Assembly: GCA_905250125.1 (NCBI GenBank)
Contig: CAJNOL010000800.1
Location: 38,907-102,906, forward strand
DNA from: Rotaria sordida
Taxonomy: Eukaryota; Rotifera; Eurotatoria; Philodinida; Philodinidae
Length of the DNA stretch: 64,000 nt
Direction of reading: 5' to 3'
The notes under the pieces are model-generated. The model did not search any database, had not been told where the DNA came from, and worked only from the letters and a program-made list of their open reading frames with translations. This document shows, in pieces, positions 23,103-35,140 of this stretch. Numbering within the stretch: the stretch's first letter is position 1; every line of letters begins with the position of its first letter. The translations under genes were made by a program, and so were the position numbers.

Positions 23103-26100
23103 TTATATAAAGAATAAACGAACAAATATAAAGAATAATAATGAAATCACACTGAATTGTATTTGATCACCACCTAAACATGAAAATGAGATTATAAGAA
23201 AACTAAAATTTTAAAAACTATCATTACCATTAACACAACGTATAATTCTTCGTCCATATAAATCAGAAGTTTCTTGTTCTCTATTACCTGGTCTACATCG
23301 ACATCGACTACCAAGACATTGACCAAGATCACCACAATCTGCATGATTAAGACAAGGACTATTAATAGCTCGAGCTAGAAAATTTAATTTTTCATAATAG
23401 AAAATAATCATTTTTATGTTTTTTATTTTTATTGGAATAAAACATACCACAGATTATATTACCATTAGTTTCATAATGACCAGGCAAACAAGCACATTTA
23501 TTATCATCTTCTTGACAGAGAGAATTAGGGCTAAATTGAGTACATCGAGTTTTACTATGTACACAATAATCATTAAAACTAATTCTTGCTAAAATTAATA
23601 AATTTTATTATTGAAATTTACGATAAAAAGAAATTTATAAAGTATACCGCATTGTAAACCAGTATCACGATAACCGTCTGCACACTGAGTTCGTTCACAA
23701 GTTGAAGAACAGAAAAGTCCATTATTGATAGAATTTAATCCAGACCAGACTGTAGAGTTACATTTCTCATGAAGTATTAATGGTGTTCCAATGAGATCTA
23801 TTTTGAATGGAAAAGAAAAAAAAAAGAAATTAAATAATTAATAATACATGAATCAACATTAATTTGTCAATGTGAAATTTTATTTAATCGAAGTTAGAGT
23901 TGGATAAGTACTTTTTAAGGAGATTGTCCAAATATGAATCTAACAATTTAGAGGATTTTATTTTGTTTGTTAATGGGAAAAGTTTTCTAGTCTTTACATT
24001 GAAATTTCATTATTCTTGTCGATACATAATAGTCATTAAGAATTATCTTATACATAGTAACAAAGAAAATTTAGTTCAATCTTTAATTTTATATAAAAAT
24101 AACTAATCTTCTTTCGATTTTTTTTAAAGCGAAGAATAGAAATATGCGGAGTAAGGTTTTGTTCATACTATGTACCATGATTGAGCAAGATTTTCTAACT
24201 CTTACTCTACCCTAGAAAGTCTATTTCCTTTTTCTTTTTTTACTCTACTTTGACACATCTCTAGCGAAAGAAGACATGGTTAGTTTAAGATTTGCACGCA
24301 TATAAGTAATATTTAAATAAAATTTGTTATAGTCATATCTCACAGTGTCCTTTTTTTGAACGACTCTTTCGCTGCGATCTGTATTCTTCTCAATGATCCT
24401 ATTCCTTTTCAAATCACATTATTGTATATTTCATTTTATTATGAGTTTCTAGAAAATCTCATATTCTCTAATCTATTGTAGTTACGATGTCTCAGAGATG
24501 TCCATTACAGCTAGAAATCTGTCGCTGCTACGACGCGGCCCTAGAAGAGACAAGGCTCAGTGCCTCTACCGCGATGGGGTTCTAGAAGGGGCAAGACTAT
24601 TGTGACGCGGTGAATTGACGCTTTCGCGATGGTTTTCGAGAAACGCTACGAAAGTCTCTTTCGCCCCTGTGCCAAATTAGTATAGTTGGATTGAGTTCAT
24701 CAGACTCAATCTCGATTCTAACTTTTGGACTTATAGATACTCAAATTGGATGCAAATTCATCTAGTTTTACAATCTGAATAAAAGTGAAGCTATCGCTGC
24801 TGCGATGACATCAGCGGTGCTATGGATATCTTTGCTGTTTGTTTAGGTGTAATTTCTTTCTAATCATACTAGATTTGTTTTTTCATTATAATGAATTATT
24901 TAACGATTGACAAATGTTAATACTTTTGTCTTGTAAGTCGACTTATAGAGAAGATAATCAAGTTCAAAATTTGTATAAATTTAATTCTCAATAAGACTAA
25001 TTCATTGTGAAAATATCAGATTTTGAAATAAGATTTATCTCAAGAACGATTTATTATTTGATAAGATTTTTTCTTGAGAGTGAAAAAGTTTCATCCATCA
25101 TACTTACCGCAGCGTCCAGAAGAATTTCGATAATATCCAACTCTACAAATACATTGGTAATTTACACAATCTGCATTATCTGAACATTGTGGATAACATT
25201 GACGTTTAACTAAATACATCAAAGAATAAATTTTATAGAAAAAAAAATTTTTTTTTTTTTTTTGTTATACCGCATGTTCCATCAATTGGATTTAAGAAAT
25301 ACTCTGATTTACATTTGCATACTCTATATTTGTCAGTAGTATTATTTATAAAGTCACATTCAATTCCATTTTGATCTGAATCAGAACCGCAATCTTCTTG
25401 TCTATTACATGTTCGTGAATAACGTTCATGTAAACCAGGAAATACAAATTGTGAAAAATATTCTAAAACAATTCCGAATTAGATTTGTAGAAAAGAAGAA
25501 AAAAAAAAAAAGGAAAATCATTTATTCAAACTTACCACATCGATCACCAACAACAAAACTTCGTGCTCGATCACAATAACAAGTAAAATTATGACAAACA
25601 GCACCTTTACCATGTAAACCTTCACAATCATCATTAGTATATGTCTCATTACATAACATTGTAAAATTTGTTGTATCAATAGCTTGAAGATTTGAAGAAT
25701 AGATTGGTTTTCGTACTAAATTAAATGAAATAATTTAATAAAATAGTTTATATTTATTTGAATTAAATACGAACCACATCTTCGTTTGGATTCAATTGGT
25801 TGATATCCTCGAGGACAGTTGCAAGTTTGATTACCTACCTAAAAAATTCAAAACTGATAAAATTTTTATGGATATATTAAAATACTTACTATAGAAGTCG
25901 GTGGACAATTATCTAAAGTAGTACTCATTGATTGATTTGTTTCAACAAGAAAATCTGAAGAATAGAAAATAATTAAATATGAAGAAAAATTCATTCACAT
26001 TTGTAACAAACAGCATCTTTGATTTTCCCAAAAGGCAAAACTTGAATTTGCACATCTACAATAACTATCATTCGGTATTATATCTACAGCATTTCCAAAC

Positions 26101-29100
26101 AATCTTCGACATCCTGTCGTTGTTAATCCTGGAACATTTACGCCATTTGTAGTACTATATTCGTAAACTGTATCTGTCAATGGTACTAAAAAAGAAATAA
26201 TTAAAGAAAAATTTTATTTGAAATGTGAAATTATAGTGTAGTTATATTTTGATAAAAATTTTCTTTTGAAGATATAAATATTAGATGTACATTTGTATCA
26301 CAGTTCTGTTAATTTTCTTTTATTTCAAATTGAACGAAAATATTTCAATTCAGCTTCTATCAAGAATTTATCAACAATGTTTTCTCATCATCGGTCATTA
26401 ACAAATAATTCCAAATTAATTTTAAAAAACAAAAAAAAAAAGAAGTAGAATTAAATCTCATGGATAGTACTGAATCGAAATGTTATTAATTATGATATGG
26501 TGCCAGTTTGGTTAACTTCCTATCTGGTTCAATAAATTTTCAATGGTATTATACTAATTTTACTCAAAAAATCTTCAACAGATGATCATCACAAAGAGAA
26601 CTAGACGAAAAAAGACCCAAACTAATTATGTAAAAAAGTAACCTTTTTTCTATACAGTCTAATAGAGTAAAGAAAGGTCTATTTTTCTATGCTATTTGAT
26701 CATACTTTAACTAATGTCATGATAATAAATTTTTTTCGTCAACATGTTTGCTCGTTGTAAGTTGTACATTGCAGTTTTCAATTCCTTATTAGTTGTATTA
26801 ACAACCAAAATATGCCATAAGGTGCAGCGTGAAAAACTCTACAATTTCCATAAGACCACTTATTTTTTAGTTGCACTTTTTGTTTAAAAAATGGACAAAG
26901 TTTTGAGTGATCGAACTTTGGCCATTGTAAAAACTGATCGCGTAGAATTTTCCTTTTTTTTTCAAAACAATTACAATAAACTTTATGATGTAGATTGTAG
27001 AGCTTTTCATACTGTATCTTCTGGTGTATTTTGTTTTTCTTTTGATAAAGCATATCAGTTGATATAATGATCAGATAACAAGAAATGAATTTGTCGTGTA
27101 TCAAAAACATTATCTTTTTCCATGCTCGAAATTTGATCGCTCAAAATTTAGTCTATTTTAAGAACAAAAAGTGGTCTTATGAAAATTGTAGAGTTTTTCA
27201 CGCTTCATCTTATGGCATATTTTGGTTGTTAATATAACTAATAAGGAATTGAAAACTGTGATGTACAACTTACAACGAGCAAACATGTTAACGAAAAAAA
27301 TTTATTATCATGACATTAGTTAAAGTATGATCAAATAGCATAGAAAAATAGACCTTTGTTTTCTCTTGAAGACTGTATAGAAAAAAGGTTTCGCCGAGCT
27401 TTCTATAAGGAATTGATATACCTCTGCCACTACTTTTGGAATGACCTAAGTATTAAGAACTAAGTGAATCTTACAGTAATATCAGAGAGAAATATAAAAG
27501 TAAAAAAAAAAGAACTAAATCACTCATTATTCGATTGTAATCACTGATCGACTAAAATTTTAGTTAAACTTTCCAATATCGTTTTGTTTTTATGTTTCAA
27601 TTCGAACTATTTTCAGGTATCAACTCGATAACCTGTTAAAGTATTTTTAGTTGAGCACATATATTGAGTAGAAATTGATTAATAAAGATTATAATATAAG
27701 TTCCTTATCAATTGAAACGTTTAGGTATCGTCGATATACAATATTTACTTACCACAATTACGGTTATTACCGGCATTTTTGTAGCCACTTAGACATGTAC
27801 ATGTTCCGGAAGAAGGAAGAGCAAGCGGCGGACAGTGTAAACTGGGGCCGTTTGTAGGAAGAGGAGTATACGATAGATAGAAAACTATAAATATTAAATA
27901 CCAAGACATTTAAAATCATGAATAATGAAATATTTTTTTATAACGTACCGCATGTTGTACCATTTGAAAATGTACCATTCTCGCATATACATGCATTGTT
28001 ACGAACAATGAGATGTGCATTAAGATACAATGCTTTGCAATCGTCTATTGTTACGTCAGAATAAATACCTTGTGATGGAATATTTGTTAATTCATATAGA
28101 TAATTAGATTTTCGTTCTGAACAGAAAAATTTTCTTAATATATTCTGTCAAAAGACAATCATATATTATCTTACGACAAGTACGATTGTTACTCTCAGCT
28201 CGATATCCATCTTTACATGTACATGGATTATCATTGTTTTTTGTGTTGATTGGACAAGAACCATTATTTCCAGGATTAGCGCTGAGATATGTAACTAGAA
28301 AAAAAAAGATTGTTTTTACACTGAATAAATTATTATTCGAATTAGAAATCGGTTCAGTTCGTATTTTTTAAAATTCAACTCTTTAACGGTTAAATTTCAG
28401 ATGGTCAAGTTCTGTTCATGTCGATGACACAGTCAGATGAAATGTGATCTAGATTACCATGTACGAGTGTCAGTTCAACAATACTAAAACACTGCATGTG
28501 TAATATCAGTAGTGTTGACTTTTTCTTCTGTTTTGCTTAAAACGTGCAACAACTATGAGCTATATAAAATAAGCAACGAGACTACTGGTACAGAAAGAAC
28601 AGTGCAAGTATAACTCAAATTTAAAACTCCCTGTTGAAGCAACAGATAAATATTATTACTTGAACTTGAATCACCCGAAATTTAATTCCATGTATGTAGC
28701 ATTATCCTTCTTTCTACAAGAGTCATTGATTCAAGTTTATTATAATTCTGCGATCAGAAACAAAAAAATGGGATAAATATGTCCTATCGCTTGTTAAAAG
28801 AGTTAATATTTTCACTAGCTACTCTTACATTACAAATAAAGCGATTGAAATTTTTCATTTCAGCAGTTAATTCACCTCTACGAAATTTCTTTTTTTTGGA
28901 GTAACTGAAGTTTAATAACGGTGTAATATGTCACTGAAGAATTCTACGAAGATGTTTGATTATTTTGCTTTCAGACAAGATATATAACTTAAAGAGTAAT
29001 ACATCATTTTTTTTGTACTATAGAAGCTAAACAATAAAAGAATTGAAGTATCCAGCTAGACTGGTTACTATCGTATATATAACCCATTGATCAAACTAAA

Positions 29101-31942
29101 TGGAAAGTCTAATTTTTTTTTTCGATTAATTCTTTGCATTGGTGTCGTTTGATCTAGAATCTATTCCAGAGATACACTTATTGTTATTCTTAAAGTTTCA
29201 GTCAGAATATTTCATAAACTCGATTATCATTGAAATAAAATTTCGTTATCATGCTTGTTCTTAATGATGTTTTTTTTGTTTTGTATAACGAATAATCGGC
29301 TTCTAGTGTAAGTTCTTCGAAAGATATATTCTCATACCTGAGAAACTCGAAATCGATCAGACAATTTTTCAGAAAATTGAAAAGTAAGTCTAAACAGAGC
29401 GATTCGTTGCACTGAGTCTTATTGTGATGTCAGATATTATTCTTACAGTAATCCGAGTTTGAAATGTCCAGCAGCAACATTCAAGTTCTGATCTTTGATG
29501 AATCAAGATTTTCAGAGTCTTACTATTCTAATCTTAGATTGCTATAAAACTGAAAATGAAACTCAGTGCTATGAATTGCTCTGAATATTGTTTAGCTGAT
29601 TTCGAGTTTTTTAAAGCTAAGAATATGTCTTCCAAAGAACTTACGCAAGAAACCAATCATTCGTTATACAAAAAACATCATTAAAAACAAGCATGATAAC
29701 GAAATTTTGTTTCAATTAAAAATAGTTTGATATATGTTCTGTTGTTTTTCGACATAGAAAGATATGAAAATCTATATGAATATTTTATTGTTATATGTGA
29801 TTCTTATTTGTTTTCGAATATGTTTAACATACCACATCTGCCATTGTCGTAGTATGATTGATCAGGTATACATTGACATTCTCCTGCTTTACAAAATTTT
29901 GTATTGGTACCATATAATCTCTTACAGTCATCGTCAAATCCTCCATTGCTAATACATCCCGAGTCAATGTCTCTAGAAGCTAACGTAAGTTCTAAATAAG
30001 ATAAAGAAATATTAAAAAAAAAATAAATATGAATTTTTATTAAATATATATATATATATATACCACATCGTTTCTTATCGCTGGATACCGTATATTTACC
30101 AATCGGTAAACATCGACATTGTCCATTATCAAGGGTTGCCCCTGGTGGACAATTTTTATCGTTCGGATTCGTCAAATCTCTTTCCAAGAAATAATCTTGA
30201 CAAAGAAAAGAATTATTTGTTGTTGTTTTTTTTCGTTTTAATTTTATCATGTTTAAATACTTACAACAAGTATTATTATTTTCATCTAAATATTTATTAT
30301 GATCACATGAACACACATATTTATCTTGTCGTGGTTGACAAGTTAATGGCCAAGGACATAAACCATTTTCTGGTATATGTTGACCATTTGAATCTATACG
30401 TGTACATACACCATACTCAAAATTATCATTTTCCCATATTGGTATAATACGTTCTAGAATTAATATATATATATATATATATATTGAATAATTAATTTAT
30501 GAAAATTAATCTTACGACAAGGTGATCTTGCATCAACAAATTTATAGCCAGGTTTGCATATACATAAACCATTCTGTACAATTTTTGTATCATTATCATA
30601 ACTTGAACAATTAAGAGTATATTGATGTTGATTTATATCGTATTCGTTTGGAAAAACAAAATTCAAATGATATCTTTCTAGAAAACAAAGCACAAAGTTT
30701 TACAAAAAAAAGTCTTTTTTTTTTTTTTTAAATTATATTTTACATACCACATCTATCATTCGTATTAATAAGACCAGCTTGACACCAACATGTTGTTTGA
30801 TTACCAACATGAACACATACAGCAAGTTCATCTCTACATGTACCACAATCATCATTTGGCAATGATGTAGTTGAAGGTGATAATGATCCACTATATTGTT
30901 TTAATTCTTAAAAAATAATATATAATTTGTATCTTTTGAAAATTTATACATTTATTTTTTTCTACTTACGACATTCTTGATTTTGATAATTAGCAGTATA
31001 ATTTAATGGACATTGACAAAATTTTTCCACATGTTGACCATCATTTTGACAAATTGCATGAATATCAATACAAGGATTTTCATTTAATTCATAACAAAAA
31101 TCATTTGATGCATTAGCTTCAGCCCAATTCGAATAGATTCTAGCAAGTTTTCTTTCTAGAGAAATAAATTTTTTCTTAATCAAATATTTAATCAAACAAA
31201 AAAAAACATACGACATCGGTTATTATCTCCTCTTGGTACAAAGCCAAGACGACATTTACATAATCCATCACGACAATCTCGAGACCAACATTCACTTGGA
31301 GTTGAACATGATGTATTTAAACTTTTATCTACATAGAAAATAAATTAAATATTGAAGATATCAGATTATATTTATTGATTTGATAGATACTATTTTATAT
31401 ACTTCTAACAAATAATAATGAAGAAAATATTTTCTTTTTTCTAGAAATCTAAATCTCTTTTCTGTTTCATACAGACTATACTAAATTATTGTATACTTAC
31501 AACATAGTCCATTTAAAGCTGTATAACTTGATTGACATCGACATCGTTTTTCAACGTCAGCACATACAGCATTAGGAATACAATTGTCATTAATTCGACA
31601 CTCTTCTCCTTCGTAGACAAATACGGCTTTTATATCTTTGATATTCCATGAATACAATAGAATTATTATTTATGATTGTATTTAAAATAATTAAATACTT
31701 ACCACATTTTGTACCACATGGTGTATACCAAGGTGTATCACATTGACATCTTCCATTACGACAAATCGGACCAATATCAGTACATTCATTAGTATTCGTA
31801 CAGATACCATCCAAAGAAACTTGATTTTTTTAAAATTGATAGTAAAATAAAATTTGAATTAATTAAACTTACCGGTCTTAGTTAATGAGATACAAATAAG
31901 TAAAATATTACCAAACAGACATAGATAATCTAAGGACAACAT
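23103..31942 (-). CDS. Multi-EGF-like extracellular protein with GPI-type C-terminal tail, 23 exons, 1043 aa
   Basis: Exons, 5' to 3': 31873-31942, 31703-31819, 31501-31635, 31212-31328, 30970-31155, 30748-30906, 30516-30677, 30265-30453, 30064-30195, 29833-29991, 28175-28294, 27949-28116, 27753-27884, 26012-26185, 25890-25954, 25775-25838, 25536-25715, 25271-25462, 25108-25209, 23648-23797, 23448-23588, 23228-23374, 23103-23173. All phases agree (3132 nt). Exon 1 encodes a signal peptide (MLSLDYLCLFGNILLICISL). Nearly every other exon is a phase 1-1 unit holding one Cys-rich EGF-like module (CxC, then G[YF]), and the splice site falls just after the last Cys (RC|G). The final exon gives GGDQIQFSVISLLFFIF plus VRLFFI, a GPI-signal-like or tail-anchor end. 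I infer an extracellular adhesion or receptor protein; ligand unknown. Three long introns hold repeats. Confidence 0.85.
24485..24845 (+). repeat. GC-rich dispersed repeat family B in an intron of the multi-EGF gene
   Basis: GC-richer than its surroundings, it contains three variants of a GCTACGACG / CTACCGCGATGG / GCTGCTGCGATG motif and shares AGAAATCTGTCGCT and GCTATGGATATCTTT-like ends with 7181-7268. It lies between exons 19 and 20. Internal near-duplications (CCTAGAAGAGACAAG and TCTAGAAGGGGCAAG) suggest a tandem origin. Non-coding. Confidence 0.55.
26640..27390. mobile_element. Foldback element in an intron of the multi-EGF gene
   Basis: Arms of about 285 bp (26640-26925 and about 27125-27390) are reverse complements with a few indels; the ends read AACCTTTTTTCTATACAGTC and its complement. 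A 15-bp insertion near 26862-26877 in the left arm has no partner. The loop of about 190 bp has no recognisable coding sequence. It sits in the 1.6-kb intron between exons 13 and 14. The target duplication is not clear. Confidence 0.75.
29229..29717. mobile_element. Foldback element in intron 10 of the multi-EGF gene
   Basis: The left arm (from 29229, AATTTCGTTATCATGCTTGT) and right arm (to 29717) pair over about 200 bp with indels, including an inner block AACAGAGCGATTCGTTGCACTG versus CAGTGC..GAATTGCTCTG. The loop is about 130 bp. There is no transposase frame. The 1.5-kb intron is otherwise empty. Confidence 0.7.
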
Positions 31943-34900
31943 TGCTTATGATTGTCGAAGAAAAATAGAAAATAATAAGATTTCAATCTGAAGAAAAATA
32001 AAATCAATACATCTTAATCCAGTTTATATGTACTTTCATACAAAAGAAATATAAATGAAGTTAAACTTCTTTACTTCTACTTTTTATATTGCTTTAACTT
32101 TTTTTTCTCTCTCTCTCTCTCTACGAGATTAAAATTAGTCAACTACGTGCTACAAAATATATTCGTTCTACAGAAGAATATCATATTACTTTTGTTAAAA
32201 TCAAAATTTGTCGTTAACTACCAAAATGGTTTCAAGCAAAAAGAGACAATCGTGTCACTAACAAAAAATATGAGAACAACACACTCATATATGTAAATAC
32301 CTACTTGTTATTCGCCTACATAGAAACATATCAAATGTTACGTATGTGAACATAAATAACTCATCATCTCGAAACGAGGAAATCTTCATACGTCAGTGAA
32401 ATAAAGCAACAAACTTATTCATAATCCGTTGTTTGCTATTGATAACATAGTATGAATAAAACAAAAACAAAAAAAAAAGATTTTTTTCATATCTGCAAAA
32501 ATAAAATAAAAAATTCTATCTTCTGTTTCAGTCTCATTATATAAAAACACGTATTCATTCGTGTGATAAACATAGAAAACATATTAAAATTTAATCAATT
32601 TTTAGTAATAGCTGCATCTGTTTAATGACTAGTTTTTCCAAATGTAGAAAAAAAAAATTGCTTTAATTCAAAAGAAAATGATTTCCTTTTTGTTTTTTCT
32701 TCAACTATAATATTTCTCATATGTAAATATTAGTTATGTATAGTGTTTTTGTAATTTTAGCCGAAGTGGATGTGAATATTTATGCTGTTGTTATCAATAA
32801 TGATATGAAGGTCGAGAAAGATATTCTTATGTAAGAAAAATGATTTTCATTTTTTTTCATAAACGTAAAACAAAAAAGAAGTTAGAATTTAATTATACGG
32901 ACAAAATTTTTATTGTTGAAATAAGAATAGAACCCAAAAAAAATATATAAATATCTGCAAAATAATATAATCAATTGTTCGATTATTTTTTTATTTATCA
33001 TTACATGTAAATAGCAATAAAATTTGATGAAGTATATTTTAGTTGATATATTTTATGTCATTGACATTTTTTTTTTTCAATTAGAAGAGATTTATCAATA
33101 AAATAAATATCAAAAATAATTTATCTATCATAAATAATCGATAAAAAATTTGTATCATTTCAATAAATATATTCTCAATTATGATTTAATCTAAATCGAA
33201 TTTTGAATATGTAAAAAATGTCTTTGGAAATATGATATCTTTTCTAATTTAAATCAAATGATTGAATATCATAAATAAATCTAGAGAAACAATATGATTA
33301 TTGAGCAAATGATCGAACAAAAGAAAAAAAAAATTATTTGTGCATTTAATTGTTAGTATTGAAATCCGTATATTTACCTTATCTCTCTTTCTCGAGTTTC
33401 TAGAGAACGGCACAACAGAAAATTATGAAACTTTCAAGGCAGATAGATCTTAATAGATAGAGAAAAAATTCTCAAAAAGGTTATAAAAATCAACAATGAT
33501 CAGAAGATCTCTTTCTCCTTCCCGTAAAACTCTATACTTTATTTTTTCGAATTACAATTCTCTTTATGATAAATCAGAGTGCGTATTTTTTTTTTCGTTC
33601 AATGGTACTAATTATTTAAAGGCCACCGAATTTCGTAGAAAGAAAATTTTGAAAAAGAAACACGCATCCTAATTTAAGTAAAGTATTTATAAAAGAAAAC
33701 TCGAGCCCAATCGGACGTAGCGAGCGAGAGAAAAACAAGTAAAACTTCTTTTTTTTTGTTCAAAAATCGATTTTGAGAAAAAGAAATTATCATTAAGAGA
33801 ATTTGGCCTAGAAAGAATATTCATCTACATGGTATTTGACAGAGGACACTTCGAAGCTATATTAGTCTCTTTTTTTTCTTAAAACAAAATCTTGATTTCA
33901 AGCTGGACATAAGGTATGATAGCCTCAAGTGCGGTGTGAAATTACAGATATCATTCGACTTTAAACAGCTTAGGATGTGGTAGAATTATTGAATCAAGGA
34001 AATTCTTTTCTTTTACTTAGCGTAACACAAAATATCAGTTATCCACGGATCGCAGCGTCCTGATTTTTCCTGTGGGGGACGCCCTATTTGAAAAATTTTT
34101 TCGCTGAGAAAAGTCAAGACGCTGCGATCCATCGTTATCTCAATCCTGTCTGCTTACGATCTTCCTTTAACTTCGTTTGATTGGGCTGAAATTTTGATCA
34201 CAGATACTTGAAAGTTTCATTTTTAACTTTCCTATTCGGATTTATAGGGTTCTCAAAGCGAACACCTCGGTTTTGGCTTTGAACCTTTTCATATTTCTTT
34301 CACAAAAAAAGAAAGAAAGCGAGATTTTAGGAAAATCTGAAAAATTACCTCTGAGATATCTCAAAAAAACAAAAATTTTCAGTCCAATCGAATAAATTTT
34401 GATACGATCATGTGAAAAGCCAAAATTTCCCAGAAAAAATTGACTTCAAAATTTTATTTTTCCTCAAATCCCGTATCTCCTTACTGCTGATGTTTTATCT
34501 GTGGCAAAAATTTTAGCTTGATTGATTGTAAAAGAGAGAAGGAGTACCTTTAAGATTTTTTAGTAGAATATTATCTTTTGAAATAATTTTTCATTTTTCA
34601 TTGATTTTGTATTATTATGAATTTATTTTAGAGATAAATTAAAGATCATACAAAAAAAAAAAAAAGTAGTTATGCACAAGTGCGCTCTCTTTCGAAAGTG
34701 TTTCTTGATTGGTTTTCATATATTTCTCCAATGGAATCCTGTTGATTTCAAGAAGAAATGTCAATCACATTAAGTGTTCTGCACATAAAATTCAGTTCGT
34801 AAGATGTCTTACAAGGTCTCTTTCTTTCCGGTGATCAAAATGTGTTTTGAATAAACATTTATTTTATTATACCAGTTTTAATATATATATAATCAAACAC

Positions 34901-35140
34901 ATGAGTGTTCCAGTAAGATAAGAATTTCTTGCTCAATATATCTTAACTACAGATAACGCTTCTTCTTCTTTATGCTTGGTTGATAACTAATTTATTTCTT
35001 TATATGAAATAATATTTAATAATGAACAATTACTAACAGCGGAAACATCAGAGAAAAGAAGAAAAAAAAAAGAGTACATGTTGTGTATGTGTGTCTATGT
35101 ACATTAAATTCATAGTATGCGATGTTCTTTCTTTCTGTTA
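31943..35140. other. Divergent intergenic region between the multi-EGF and CLIP-like genes
   Basis: The promoters of both divergent genes must lie here, but I recognise no core motifs. It contains a (CT)n tract (32105-32122) and very AT-rich sequence (32450-33350). A degenerate repeat region follows (about 33640-34560), with two related segments around CCCAATCGGAC and GATTGGGCTGAAA in opposite orientation. A compact hairpin lies at 34037-34141. 33806-33905 resembles 12320-12430. Confidence 0.45.
34037..34141. repeat. Inverted repeat hairpin, CGCTGCGATCC arms
   Basis: GGATCGCAGCGTCCTGATTTT faces AAAAGTCAAGACGCTGCGATCC across a loop of about 45 bp that includes TCCTGTGGGGGACGCCC. GC content is well above background. 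It is probably the core of a foldback element whose outer arms are decayed. Confidence 0.65.

Noticed and set aside
26778..27110. 110-codon frame on the minus strand
   Set aside because: Runs through the loop and one arm of the foldback in an intron of the multi-EGF gene; no recognisable protein content.
32105..32122. CRISPR-like or regulatory repeat
   Set aside because: Simple (CT)n microsatellite; no spacers or regular direct-repeat array anywhere in the window.
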